Notes: generated from the letters alone by a model not told the origin. DNA of 64,000 nt from Streptomyces sp. HUAS MG91 (GCF_040529335.1 NZ_CP159534.1:8184001-8248000); one strand, 5' to 3'; positions 54,492-62,714 are shown, counted from the first letter of the stretch. Numbers and translations are program-made.

Positions 54492-55360
54492 TTGACCGCC
54501 CCCGCCGTCAGGCCGGCCTTCCAGAACCGCTGGAGGAGGATGAACGCGAGGACAAGGGGGAGCACCGCGAGGAGCGAGCCCATGATCACCACCGGATAGT
54601 ACTCGGGAGAGACGGTCGCCTGGCTGTTCCACTGGAACAGGCCGAGGCTGACGGGATACAGGTTCTGATTGGACAGCATCACCATCGGCAGGAAGAAGTT
54701 GTTCCAGATCGCGGTGAGCTGGAAGAGGAAGACCGTGATCAGGCCCGGCCCGAGCATCCGCAGGGAGACCCGTGCGTACGTCGTCAGCTCGCCGGCGCCG
54801 TCGACCCGGGCCGCCTCCAGGACCTCGTTCGGCACATAGCCCTGGGAGAAGATGCGGCCCAGATACACGCCGAACGGGTTGAACAGGACGGGGATGAACA
54901 CCGACCAGAAGGTGTTCACGACGCCGGTCTCGGACGCGATCAGGTACAGCGGCAGCGCCAGGACGGTCTGCGGCACCATGACCGCCGCGAGGACCAGGCC
55001 GAACAGCTTCTCCTTGTGCCGGAAGTGGTACTTGTCGAAGGCGTAGCCGCAGGCGACGGAGATCATCGACCCGATGGCCGCGCCGAGCACCGCGTACAGC
55101 AGGCTGTTGCCGTACCAGCGGCTGTACAGGCCGCCGTCCATCGCGAACAGGTCCTTGAGGTTCTGGATCAGGGAGAAGTCGCTGAGGGAGAAGATGCTGC
55201 TCTGGAAGAGCGCGTCCCGCGTCTTGGTCGACGCGAGGACCAGCCACAGCGCGGGCAGCACGGTGTACAGCACGGAGATCGCGACGACGACGTTGACCAC
55301 GGCCCGGCCGAGGAAGCGTGGCCGCAGCAGGGACGAACTGCTCAACTCGGCTGTGGTCAT
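54488..55360 (-). CDS. Sugar ABC importer permease, MalG type
   Basis: A 290-residue permease with six hydrophobic helices (first: VVNVVVAISVLYTVLPALWLVL). The EAA loop that contacts the ATPase is EVLEAARVDGAGELTTYARV, and the C-terminal helices include PVVIMGSLLAVLPLVLAFILL. Overlaps the upstream permease and the downstream dehydrogenase by four bases each. It belongs to the CUT1 family for oligosaccharides. No ATPase gene is present, so the shared MsiK-type ATPase, common in Streptomyces, probably drives it. Confidence 0.92.
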   Translation of the reverse strand: MTTAELSSSSLLRPRFLGRAVVNVVVAISVLYTVLPALWLVLASTKTRDALFQSSIFSLSDFSLIQNLKDLFAMDGGLYSRWYGNSLLYAVLGAAIGSMISVACGYAFDKYHFRHKEKLFGLVLAAVMVPQTVLALPLYLIASETGVVNTFWSVFIPVLFNPFGVYLGRIFSQGYVPNEVLEAARVDGAGELTTYARVSLRMLGPGLITVFLFQLTAIWNNFFLPMVMLSNQNLYPVSLGLFQWNSQATVSPEYYPVVIMGSLLAVLPLVLAFILLQRFWKAGLTAGAVK

Positions 55361-56340
55361 CGGGCGTTCTCCTCTGCGGCCTCGACACGGTTGGTCCAGC
55401 GGGTGACGCCGTAGGACACGGCGATCGTGATGATCAGGAGGATCACCGAGGCGGCCGCCGCGAGCGAGTAGTTGTTCCGGCTGAACGCCGCGTCGTAGAT
55501 GTACATGCTCGGCGAGAACCGGGCGCCGACCATCGCCGACGACTGGTGCAGCAGCGCCGGCTCGGTGAACAGCTGCAACGCCCAGATCAGCGTGAACATC
55601 GCGACCATGACGATCGAGGACCGCACCAGCGGGGCCTTCACCTGCAGCGCGGTGCGCACCGGCCCGGCCCCGTCGACGACCGACGCCTCCAGGACCTCGC
55701 GGGGGACGGCCTGCAGGGCCGCGTAGAAGACGACCATGTTGTAGCCGAGGTTGGACCACAGCGCGATGTTCACGATCGACGGGAGCGTGGTGTGCAGGCC
55801 CAGGAAGTCGATGGTGATGTCGCCCTTGGCGAAGGCCTCGATGATCGGGCTGATGCCCGGCGTGTACAGGTACAGCCAGATCAGCGCGGCGATGATGCCG
55901 GGCACCGCGTGCGGCAGGAACAGGCCCAGCTGGGCCCAGGAGCGCAGCCGGACGACGCCCGAGTCGAGAAGCAGCGCCAGCGCGAGCGAGCCGATCACCA
56001 TCAGCGGGATGTAGATCAGGCAGTACAGGCCGACGGTGCCGAGCCCGGACAGGAACGACGGGTCGGTGAGCACGGCCGCGTAGCTGCGCAGGCCCACGAA
56101 GACCGTGCGCTCCGGGCCGAAGCCGAGGCCCGGCTGGTCGTCGCTGAAGAAGCTCAGCCACACCGCCGTCCCCACCGGGATCAGGAAGACCAGGACGAGC
56201 AGGACGAAGAAGGGGGCCATCAGGACGCCCGCGGCGCCGCCTCGACGGCGGCCCGCCGTGCGCTGCGCCCCGCGCCCGGAGGCGTCGTGGTCGCGCGGCG
56301 GCGCGGACGCCGTCGCGGGGGCATGGGTGGTCGCGGTCAT
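55357..56340 (-). CDS. Sugar ABC importer permease, MalF/UgpA type
   Basis: A 327-residue permease. A 40-residue cytoplasmic head rich in Arg and Ala precedes the first helix (VLMAPFFVLLVLVFLIPVG). The EAA loop is EVLEASVVDGAGPVRTALQV. ALWSNLGYNMVVFYAALQAV is a conserved helix. AGGCAGG precedes ATG 56340; a GTG three codons upstream is less likely. It is the first permease after the binding-protein gene and overlaps the MalG-type gene by four bases. Confidence 0.92.
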   Translation of the reverse strand: MTATTHAPATASAPPRDHDASGRGAQRTAGRRRGGAAGVLMAPFFVLLVLVFLIPVGTAVWLSFFSDDQPGLGFGPERTVFVGLRSYAAVLTDPSFLSGLGTVGLYCLIYIPLMVIGSLALALLLDSGVVRLRSWAQLGLFLPHAVPGIIAALIWLYLYTPGISPIIEAFAKGDITIDFLGLHTTLPSIVNIALWSNLGYNMVVFYAALQAVPREVLEASVVDGAGPVRTALQVKAPLVRSSIVMVAMFTLIWALQLFTEPALLHQSSAMVGARFSPSMYIYDAAFSRNNYSLAAAASVILLIITIAVSYGVTRWTNRVEAAEENAR

Positions 56341-56371
56341 GGGAGTCACCTGCCTTTCGGAGTGCGGGCGT

Positions 56372-57724
56372 TCATGTGGAGTGCTGGGTGGTCTTGAGGC
56401 CGAGCGCCTTCAGGTCCGGCATCGTGCCGTCCTCGGTCGCGCGCATCGACGATTCGAGCGTGCCGGAGCCGGCCGCGGCGCGGGTGAAGGCGTCCTGCAT
56501 GACCTGGGCGGTCGCGGTCATCCGCGGGCCCCAGACCCAGCCGTCGCGGATCTTGTGCGCCTCCTGCTCGAACAGCGTGTAGATGTCCTGGCCGCCGTAG
56601 TACTTGCGGTCGAACGCGGCGCGGCCGACCGGGATCAGCTCGGACACGGCCGGGTACTGGCTGCTGGCGCCGCTGGAGAGCCGGGCCTTGAGCGCGTCCG
56701 GGCTGGAGACCTGCCACTCGATGAACTCCATGGCGGCCTCGGGGTGGGCGCTGTCCTTGGTGATGGCGAACGTCGAGCCGCCGTTGGTGCCGAGGGCGGG
56801 CCGGTCGGGGTCCCACTGCGGCTGCGGGGCGATGCGCCACAGGCCCTTCTGCTCGGGGCGGGCGTTCATCTGCGCGCCCGCGTCCCAGGCGCCGCTGTGC
56901 CGGGTGAGGACCAGACCGTTGCCGATCTGGGCGTCGTTGGCGCGGCTGTTGGGATTGGTGGCGTAGACGAGGTCCTCGTCGATGAGCCGCTGCCAGTACT
57001 TGGCGACCCGCCGGGTGGGGGCGTCGGCCAGCGAGACGTTCCAGGCACCCTTCGACGTGTCGAACCACTGGGCGCCCGCCTGCCAGCACAGTCCGGAGAA
57101 CAGACCCATGTCGATGGGGAAGGTGCACACCTTGCGCTTGCCGCCGGTGCGCCGTACGGCACGGGCGAGGTCGGCGTACTCGTCCCAGGTGGTCGGCACG
57201 TCGAAGCCGTACTTGTCGAACAGGTCCTTGCGGTAGTGCAGGACGGTCGGCTCGATGTCGAGCGGCACGCTGAACGTACGGCCCTCGAAGGTGGTCTGCC
57301 CGAGCGCCTGCGGCAGCAGCTTCTTGCGCAGGTCGTCGCTGATCAGCGACGTGATGTCGCGGGCGACGCCGTCGATCGCGTACCCCGGGACCTGCGGGTA
57401 CTCGATGGTGGCGACGTCGGGGGCGTTCCCCGCCCGTGCGGCGTTGCTCAGCTTGAGATAGCCGCCGCCGTTGCCGGACGGTATCTGCTCGAAGCGGACC
57501 TGGATGTGGTCGTGGGTCTTGTTGAACTGGTCCACCACTTCCTGGCTGCCGCGCAACGCGGACCAGAACGTGATGGTGGTCGTGCCTCTACTGCCTTTGG
57601 TACCGGTCTTGCTGCTGCTCTGCGGCGACGCGCTGTCCGATCCGCTGCAGGCGCCGAGGGCACCCGTCAGCGGCAGCGCGGTGATCGCGGCGAGCATGGA
57701 TCGACGGCTCTGTCGACCAGGCAT
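56372..57724 (-). CDS. Sugar-binding lipoprotein of ABC importer
   Basis: A 450-residue CUT1 solute-binding lipoprotein that captures an oligosaccharide outside the membrane. The signal has RQSRRSML and the lipobox LGAC with Cys26. The binding fold starts with TITFWSALRGSQEVVDQFNK and includes PDVATIEYPQVPGYAIDGVARD and GTNGGSTFAITKDS. GGGAGG precedes ATG 57724. It is the first gene of the operon; the motif CAAACGCTCA lies about 100 bp upstream. Expected ligand is a fragment of a uronic-acid polysaccharide if the operon works together with the PL8 lyase. Confidence 0.92.
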   Translation of the reverse strand: MPGRQSRRSMLAAITALPLTGALGACSGSDSASPQSSSKTGTKGSRGTTTITFWSALRGSQEVVDQFNKTHDHIQVRFEQIPSGNGGGYLKLSNAARAGNAPDVATIEYPQVPGYAIDGVARDITSLISDDLRKKLLPQALGQTTFEGRTFSVPLDIEPTVLHYRKDLFDKYGFDVPTTWDEYADLARAVRRTGGKRKVCTFPIDMGLFSGLCWQAGAQWFDTSKGAWNVSLADAPTRRVAKYWQRLIDEDLVYATNPNSRANDAQIGNGLVLTRHSGAWDAGAQMNARPEQKGLWRIAPQPQWDPDRPALGTNGGSTFAITKDSAHPEAAMEFIEWQVSSPDALKARLSSGASSQYPAVSELIPVGRAAFDRKYYGGQDIYTLFEQEAHKIRDGWVWGPRMTATAQVMQDAFTRAAAGSGTLESSMRATEDGTMPDLKALGLKTTQHST

Positions 57725-57813
57725 GGGCGCCTCCCGCGGCTCCTGCGTGTTCGAGTCACGGGAATCCTGATCGGCTGAGCGGTATCGGTCAATAGATCGA
57801 TCAGAAGAAAATG

Positions 57814-57830
57814 AAACGGTCAAACGCTCA
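57814..57830. promoter_or_regulatory. AAACG(G/C)TC operator before sugar ABC operon
   Basis: AAACGGTC (57814-57821) is followed at once by AAACGCTCA (57822-57830), in the 116-bp gap between the binding-protein start and the regulator stop. CAAACGCTCA is identical to the left arm of the operator of the PL8 lyase at 25194-25203. Confidence 0.55.
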
Positions 57831-57840
57831 CTGTCGGACG

Positions 57841-58968
57841 TCAGTTGAGCGGAGCCTCGGTCAGGGACGTGAAGGGGGCCTGTTGCGTGGACCCGCGCAC
57901 CTTCAGATCCGGCAGGACCTCCATGCGGCGGGCCGGGCCCGAGGACCCTCCACGCTCCAGGCGGCGCAGCAACAGTTCGGCCGCCGCCCGGCCGACCTCC
58001 GCCTTGGGCGGCGAAACGGCCGTCAGGGGAGTGGTGCCGAGCCCGGCGACCACGTCGTCGTACGCGATCGCCGAACAGTCCTCCGGCACCCGCACCCCGC
58101 TGTCCCGCAACTTCTCCACGAGCATGAGCGCGTCCACGTCGCCGTGCAGCAGTGCCGCCGTCGCTCCCAACTCCACCATCAGTGTCGGGAGTTCGACGGG
58201 TTTCTCGGCGGCGGCCGCCTCCGGGTCCGGGGCCGCCGACGGGGAGCTGAGCGCGACGGCCCAGCGGTCGATGTCCGGGTGCGCGGCGGCGATCTCGGCG
58301 AACGCCGAGCGCAGGGCGCGCGCGGTCGGGCTGTCGTCGCGCGCGGCCAGCACGATGCGCCGGTGACCGAGCCCGGTGAGATGGTCGAGTGCCAGATGGA
58401 CGCCGTACCAGTGGTCGGTGCACACGGTGTCGACGGCGTGGAGCGCGCTGCCCGCCCGGGGCCTGCGCTCCATCAGCACAGTCGGCACGGGCAGCCGGGC
58501 CAGCCAGGCGTAGTCGGCCTCCTCCGTGGCCCGGCTGCGCCAGCGCGGGGCGATCAGCAGGCCGCGCGCACCGTCCGCCAACGCCCGCTCCACGATGGGC
58601 TGTTCGGCCCCCGCGACCGGCGGTGCGATGTGCAGGCCGATCCGGATGCCGGCCTCCTCGAACGTGGTCCGGGCGCCGTGCAGCATCTCGTACAGATAGG
58701 CGTGCCGCTCCGGCACCACCACGGCGATCGGGCCGCCGTCGACAAGCGGTTCGGCGGGCGGCGCGGCCTGCTCGGCCTCCGGCAGCATCGGGCGCGCGAC
58801 CCCGTGACCGCGCCGCAGTTTGCCCTCGCGGGCGAGCTCCTCCACGTCGCGGCGGAGCGTCACCACCGACACCGCGAGCTCCGCGGCGAGATCGCTGACC
58901 CGTGTCGCACCACGCGACTGCACCACGGCGAGAATCCGCTGCCGCCTGAGATCGACCGGTTCACGCAT
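57841..58968 (-). CDS. DeoR/LacI hybrid regulator of sugar ABC operon
   Basis: A 375-residue regulator with the same unusual layout as the one at 21599-22702: a DeoR-type winged helix (TRVSDLAAELAVSVVTLRRD, about residues 22-41) joined to a LacI/periplasmic-binding-type sensor (from about 78; AVVVPERHAYLYEMLHGART, AALLHGDVDALMLVEKLR, AIAYDDVVAGLGTTPLTAVS). AAGGGGG precedes ATG 58968. It lies directly upstream of the ABC operon on the same strand, with AAACGCTCA-type motifs on both sides (57814-57830 and 59001-59009), so it likely controls the operon and itself. Confidence 0.85.
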   Translation of the reverse strand: MREPVDLRRQRILAVVQSRGATRVSDLAAELAVSVVTLRRDVEELAREGKLRRGHGVARPMLPEAEQAAPPAEPLVDGGPIAVVVPERHAYLYEMLHGARTTFEEAGIRIGLHIAPPVAGAEQPIVERALADGARGLLIAPRWRSRATEEADYAWLARLPVPTVLMERRPRAGSALHAVDTVCTDHWYGVHLALDHLTGLGHRRIVLAARDDSPTARALRSAFAEIAAAHPDIDRWAVALSSPSAAPDPEAAAAEKPVELPTLMVELGATAALLHGDVDALMLVEKLRDSGVRVPEDCSAIAYDDVVAGLGTTPLTAVSPPKAEVGRAAAELLLRRLERGGSSGPARRMEVLPDLKVRGSTQQAPFTSLTEAPLN

Positions 58969-59000
58969 GCTGATGGCCCCCTTGCAACCCGCTGTTCGTT

Positions 59001-59009
59001 TGAGCGTTT
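59001..59009. promoter_or_regulatory. TGAGCGTTT motif upstream of hybrid regulator
   Basis: TGAGCGTTT, reverse complement of the AAACGCTCA motif before the ABC operon and the PL8 lyase, lies 33-41 bp upstream of the regulator's ATG, with a partial copy (GAACGG) nearby. It suggests autoregulation. Confidence 0.5.
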
Positions 59010-59055
59010 CCCTGAACGGTTCGGCGGCAGCATAACCAGCGGCCCGGGGACGGGG

Positions 59056-59844
59056 TCAGTCCCCGACTGTTTCGGGTTCGGGCGGGAGCGTGTCGAGGAC
59101 GATGCCGAAGTGCTGGTCATACGCGGCGAGGACGGCGGCGTCGGAGTCGAGGGTGCGCTGCGTGCGCTGTCCGGCGGCCGTCGTCGTGAGCGTATGACCG
59201 CTCAAGGTGATCCGTCCGTCCTCGGTGGGGCGCGAACAGACCAGGGACTGCGTGAAGTGCGAGGCGGGCGAGGAGCGGTGGTACCAGGAACCCGCCTCGA
59301 AGTCCCGCAGCTCGCGCGGACGCTGGTCGAGCAGATACTGCGGGGCGCCGTCCTGGAGCACGAGCAGATCGCCGTGCGCGGCGTCCTCGATACGGAAGAC
59401 GCCTGCCGGATCGCGCTGCTCGCCCCGCTCCTCGTACACCAGCGGCTCGGCGCAGAACGCGCCGAAGCCGACGTCCGCGAGCCGGTCCCCGCCGTCCGCC
59501 GTCCGCACGCGCAGCGCCATGTGGTCGTAGGGGATGCCGGGGCGGCCGTCCTTGCCGACCACGCGCGCCTGCAACAGGGTCACCTCGAAGCCGAGGGCGC
59601 CGAGGAGCGCCCCGAACGCGCCGTTCAGTTCGTAGCAGAACCCGCCGCGGCGCCGGTCGACCACCTTGGCGATCAGCGCCGCCGGCTCCAGGACGACGTC
59701 CTCGCCGAAGTGCACTGACAGGTTCTCGAACGGCACCGACCGCAGATGGGCCCGGTGCAGCGCGAGCAGCGCCCCGGCGGTGGGCGCGGCGGGGCGCTCG
59801 GCCCCGATGCGGTGGAGGTAGGCCTCGGCCCGGCTGTGATCCAT
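59056..59844 (-). CDS. nat: Arylamine N-acetyltransferase
   Basis: A 262-residue N-acetyltransferase that transfers acetyl from acetyl-CoA to aromatic amines or hydrazines. The Cys-His-Asp triad is Cys70 (RRGGFCYELN), His108 (IPYDHMALR) and Asp124 (LADVGFG), all in the expected order and spacing. The N-terminal helices VPFENLSVHFGED are also typical. Length fits the family (about 260-280). ATG 59844. It may acetylate precursors of natural products or foreign amines. No operon partner is evident. Confidence 0.94.
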   Translation of the reverse strand: MDHSRAEAYLHRIGAERPAAPTAGALLALHRAHLRSVPFENLSVHFGEDVVLEPAALIAKVVDRRRGGFCYELNGAFGALLGALGFEVTLLQARVVGKDGRPGIPYDHMALRVRTADGGDRLADVGFGAFCAEPLVYEERGEQRDPAGVFRIEDAAHGDLLVLQDGAPQYLLDQRPRELRDFEAGSWYHRSSPASHFTQSLVCSRPTEDGRITLSGHTLTTTAAGQRTQRTLDSDAAVLAAYDQHFGIVLDTLPPEPETVGD

Positions 59845-59885
59845 GGGCCCAGTGTGGCGGACACCAGGCGCGGCCTGCCGGGACG

Positions 59886-60143
59886 TCAAGGCGATGTGTC
59901 GTCCGGTCCCAGGTCGTAGATCCGCTCCAGCAGCCACGCCTCGTTGCCCGCGAGGCCCGCCCTGCGCAGCGCCTCGTCCGCCTCGGCGATCGGCACGGCG
60001 AGGACCGACGCGGTCGCCGGGGGCTCCGAGCCGGAGAGCGCGGCGCGCGCCGTGTGCAGCAGCCGCAGACAGGCCTGCGCCGCCGCCACTTCGTGCTGCT
60101 TCGTCGATCGGTCGTGTGTGTCGAGATTCCAGGTTCCCTGCAT
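59886..60143 (-). CDS. Small hypothetical protein
   Basis: An 85-residue protein, mostly helical and Ala/Leu-rich: EVAAAQACLRLLHTARAAL and ASVLAVPIAEADEALRRAG with AWLLERIYDLG at the end. No signal or membrane segment. ATG 60143 is preceded by GAG. It lies 41 bp upstream of the N-acetyltransferase gene on the same strand, so it may be cotranscribed. Not recognised. Confidence 0.5.
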   Translation of the reverse strand: MQGTWNLDTHDRSTKQHEVAAAQACLRLLHTARAALSGSEPPATASVLAVPIAEADEALRRAGLAGNEAWLLERIYDLGPDDTSP

Positions 60144-60217
60144 GACCCCACTCTCGCGCACGGGTCTGACAATCCCTCGCCCATGGGGCGGGACTAGGCT
60201 CGTGGGACAGGACAAGT

Positions 60218-60301
60218 CCCGTGAGATCACCCATGAGGTCACCCATCCGGACACCCATCCGGACACCCATGAGGACTCCCGTGAGGACTCCTACGGGAAC
60301 A
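60218..60301 (+). repeat. 12-bp tandem repeat leader before MgtC gene
   Basis: Seven 12-bp units run without gaps, ending at the ribosome site of the MgtC-family gene. The units follow CC(C)(A/G)T(C/G)(C/A)GG(A/T)(C/T)A with two identical copies (60242-60253 and 60254-60265) and a degenerate last one. In frame with the gene they read (M/V/I)R(S/T)P repeatedly, using codons AGA, AGG, TCA and ACA, which are rare in Streptomyces, and one proline in every four residues. Confidence 0.7.
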
Positions 60302-60316
60302 AGGAGGAACGCACTC

Positions 60317-61060
60317 GTGTCATCGCACGCACTGCCGCTGTTCGACCCCGCGGCGGGGCAAGGCGCCCGGCAGTTCGCCGAGTTGGGGCTCGCGCTCGTG
60401 CTGTCGACCCTGATCGGCGCCGAGCGCGCCGTCCAGCAGAAGAGCGCGGGTCTGCGCACGCACACGCTCGTCGGCGTGGGCAGCGCCCTGTTCATGGAGG
60501 TCTCCCAGCACGGCTTCAACTCCCTGCTGGGCCTCGACGGCGTCGCCCTCGACCCGTCCCGGGTCGCCGCGCAGATCGTCTCGGGCATCGGATTCATCGG
60601 TGGCGGCCTGATCTTCGTGCGGCGGGACGCCGTTCGCGGCCTCACCACGGCCGCGACCGTCTGGCTCACCTGCGCCATAGGGATGGCCTGCGGCGGCGGA
60701 CTGCCGCTGCTCGCGATCGCCGCGACGGCCTGTCACTTCCTCGTGGTCCGCGGCTATCCCTGGGTGAGCCGCCGGATCCCCGCCCTGGCCACCGAGCGGC
60801 GCACCGGACTGCATCTCGCGTACGAGGTGGGCAGCAGCGTCCTGACGCGTGTTCTGGAGGAATGCACGGGCCGGGGGTTCCGTGTCCTGGAGGTGCGCAC
60901 CGACCGCACCGACCGGGACGGCGGGTCGGGCCGGCGCGGCACCATCGCCGTACGGATGGAGATCGAGGGTGCGGCGGAGGTGCCGGGCCTCGTCGCGGTG
61001 CTGGCCGAGCTGGACGGGGTGCTCGACGTGGCGTCGCTGGAGAGCACGGCCGACGAGTAG
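60317..61060 (+). CDS. MgtC/SapB-family membrane protein
   Basis: A 247-residue MgtC-type protein, a family linked to growth under low magnesium and to control of ATP synthase. The N-terminal membrane half has FAELGLALVLSTLIGAERAVQQK, SAGLRTHTLVGVGSALFMEVS, QIVSGIGFIGGGLIFVRRDAVRGLTTAATVWLTC (in separate helices) and conserved Arg/Asp pairs. The C-terminal cytoplasmic part (about 165-247) is ACT-like. GTG 60317 follows AAGGAGG at a good distance; the same frame extends upstream through the 12-bp repeat array with several in-frame ATG/GTG codons, so a longer form is possible. Convergent with the P450 gene, with a hairpin between. Confidence 0.88.
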   Translation: MSSHALPLFDPAAGQGARQFAELGLALVLSTLIGAERAVQQKSAGLRTHTLVGVGSALFMEVSQHGFNSLLGLDGVALDPSRVAAQIVSGIGFIGGGLIFVRRDAVRGLTTAATVWLTCAIGMACGGGLPLLAIAATACHFLVVRGYPWVSRRIPALATERRTGLHLAYEVGSSVLTRVLEECTGRGFRVLEVRTDRTDRDGGSGRRGTIAVRMEIEGAAEVPGLVAVLAELDGVLDVASLESTADE

Positions 61061-61071
61061 CGGGCCTCCCG

Positions 61072-61096
61072 GCGGGGCCCGAGTCCTCGGCCCCGC
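61072..61096. terminator. Hairpin between convergent MgtC and P450 genes
   Basis: GCGGGGCC (61072-61079) and GGCCCCGC (61089-61096) are exact inverted arms with a nine-base loop, 12 bp after the MgtC stop and 35 bp before the P450 stop. It can serve both genes. Confidence 0.65.
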
Positions 61097-61130
61097 GCGT
61101 GCGGTGCGGGTCGAAGGCGCCCGGGTGCGT

Positions 61131-62573
61131 CTACCGGCGCGTGAGGTTCAGCCTGAGCCCCTGTGGCATCAGCGTCAGCCGCTCCGTCACCTTCAGGCGG
61201 TAGGCGGGCTCGGGCCGCAGGTCGTAGCGGCGCAGCAGCAGTCCGAGCACCAGGGTGGCCTCGTGCAGCGCGAACTGCCGCCCGATGCAGGCCCGCGCGC
61301 CCGTCCCGAACGGCTTGAAGACATGGCCCGGACGGGCCCGCACCGCCTGCGGCGCGAACCGCTCCGGGTCGAAGGACTCCGGATCGTCGCCCCACGCCGT
61401 CGGATCGCGGTGCAGCATCGTCGTCAGGACGAGCGCCCAGGCGCCGCGCCGCATCGGGTGCCGCCCGCCGAGCGTCGTGTCGGTGACCGCCTCCCGCGCG
61501 AACGCGGGCGCCGTCGGCCACAGTCGCAGCGACTCGTCCAGCACCCGCCGCAGATAGCGCAGTTTGGCCACCTGCTCGTAGGCGGGCACGTCCACATCGC
61601 CCCAGACCCGGTCGACCTCCTCCTGGGCCTTCGCCAGCACCTCGCGGTTCTGCGCGAGGTAGTGCAGGGCGAAGGAGAGCGCGCCGGACGTCGTCTCGTG
61701 CCCGGCCACCAGGAACGTGATGACCTGGCGGCGGATGTTCTCGGGCGTGAGCCGCTCGCCCGTCTCCGGGTGCGCCACCTCCAGCATCCTGTCCAGCAGA
61801 TCACCGGGGCCGCCTCCGGCGGCGCGGCGCGCGGCGATCACGTCGTCGACGGTGCGGTTCAGATAGGCACGGTCCGCCGCGTTGCGCTTCTCGGCGCCGC
61901 GCTGCAACGTCGCCAGCAGCGGCGGCACCACGTTCCGGCGCTGCGCGAACGACAGCGCGCCCACCATGGCCGTCACGAACGGATGCAGCCGCTCCCGCTC
62001 GAAGGACCCGAAGTCGTGCCCGAACCCGGTGCGCGAGATCGTCTCCAGGGTCAGCTTCGTCATGTCGCCGGGCACGTCCACCGAACGGCCCGCGGCCTCG
62101 CTCGCGTCCCACGCCGCCGTCAGCTGCCCCGCCACGTCGAGCATCAGCGGGTGATAGCCCTCCATCGCCTCCCGGCTGAACCCGGGCGCCAGGATGTCGT
62201 GCGCCAGCTGCCAGTTGGGCTCGTGGTTGTACGCGGTGAACAGGCCGTCCCCGGCGACCGGGCGCAGATTGGCGACGCCGAGCCCGACATGCTTGGCGAA
62301 CCGCGACTCGTCGGCCAGCTCCGCCGCGAGCTCGGCACCCCACACGAACACGATCTCCTTGCCGAACGCCTTGCGCCGGAAGATCGGTCCCAGGTCGGCG
62401 GCGATCCGCATGGAGTCCTGCAACGGCGTACGGGCATGGGCGCCCACGACGTCGCCGATCAGCGGCACCCGGCGCGGCGGGTGCGGGATCCGGTCCAGGC
62501 GCGGCCAGCCCTGCTCGGCACTGCGAAAGCCCCGCGGCAGCGTGGCGCCGGCCGCCTGTGTCATCTGAGCCAT
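61131..62573 (-). CDS. Cytochrome P450 of the BM3 heme-domain type
   Basis: A 480-residue P450 resembling the heme half of P450-BM3 (CYP102) without its reductase. The oxygen-binding helix has AGHETTSGALSFAL, the K-helix ExxR is in DESLRLWPTAPAF, and the heme Cys429 is in FGTGARACIGRQFALHEATL. The N-terminal part (LGPIFRRKAFGKEIVFVWGAE) and ETISRTGFGHDFGSF also match BM3. Such enzymes hydroxylate fatty acids; here a separate ferredoxin/reductase is required. ATG 62573 is preceded by AAGGGAG at nine bases; an earlier ATG (62582) abuts the ribosome site. Divergent from a TetR gene, with a long palindrome between. Confidence 0.9.
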   Translation of the reverse strand: MAQMTQAAGATLPRGFRSAEQGWPRLDRIPHPPRRVPLIGDVVGAHARTPLQDSMRIAADLGPIFRRKAFGKEIVFVWGAELAAELADESRFAKHVGLGVANLRPVAGDGLFTAYNHEPNWQLAHDILAPGFSREAMEGYHPLMLDVAGQLTAAWDASEAAGRSVDVPGDMTKLTLETISRTGFGHDFGSFERERLHPFVTAMVGALSFAQRRNVVPPLLATLQRGAEKRNAADRAYLNRTVDDVIAARRAAGGGPGDLLDRMLEVAHPETGERLTPENIRRQVITFLVAGHETTSGALSFALHYLAQNREVLAKAQEEVDRVWGDVDVPAYEQVAKLRYLRRVLDESLRLWPTAPAFAREAVTDTTLGGRHPMRRGAWALVLTTMLHRDPTAWGDDPESFDPERFAPQAVRARPGHVFKPFGTGARACIGRQFALHEATLVLGLLLRRYDLRPEPAYRLKVTERLTLMPQGLRLNLTRR

Positions 62574-62628
62574 CGAGCCCATCTCCCTTGCGCCGCCGGT
62601 GGGTTGGAGCACCGGGGGCACCTTGTTA

Positions 62629-62680
62629 GACGTGGATTCAATAATGCGCCTCAGTGTGCGGCTGTTATTGAACTCACGTC
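62629..62680. promoter_or_regulatory. Long inverted repeat between P450 and TetR genes
   Basis: GACGTG (62629-62634) and TTCAATAA (62637-62644) pair exactly with TTATTGAA (62665-62672) and CACGTC (62675-62680), giving 14 of 16 paired positions per arm around a 20-bp centre. It sits in the divergent promoter region and is the likely operator of the TetR protein, comparable with the BM3R1-P450 BM3 system of Bacillus megaterium. Confidence 0.65.
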
Positions 62681-62714
62681 AAGTAAGGCGGCGTCCGTCC
62701 AGTAGGGTGCGGCC

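Noticed and set aside
60218..60301. 12-bp repeat array considered as CRISPR
   Set aside because: Units are contiguous with no spacers and far too short; it is a simple tandem repeat in the leader of the MgtC gene.
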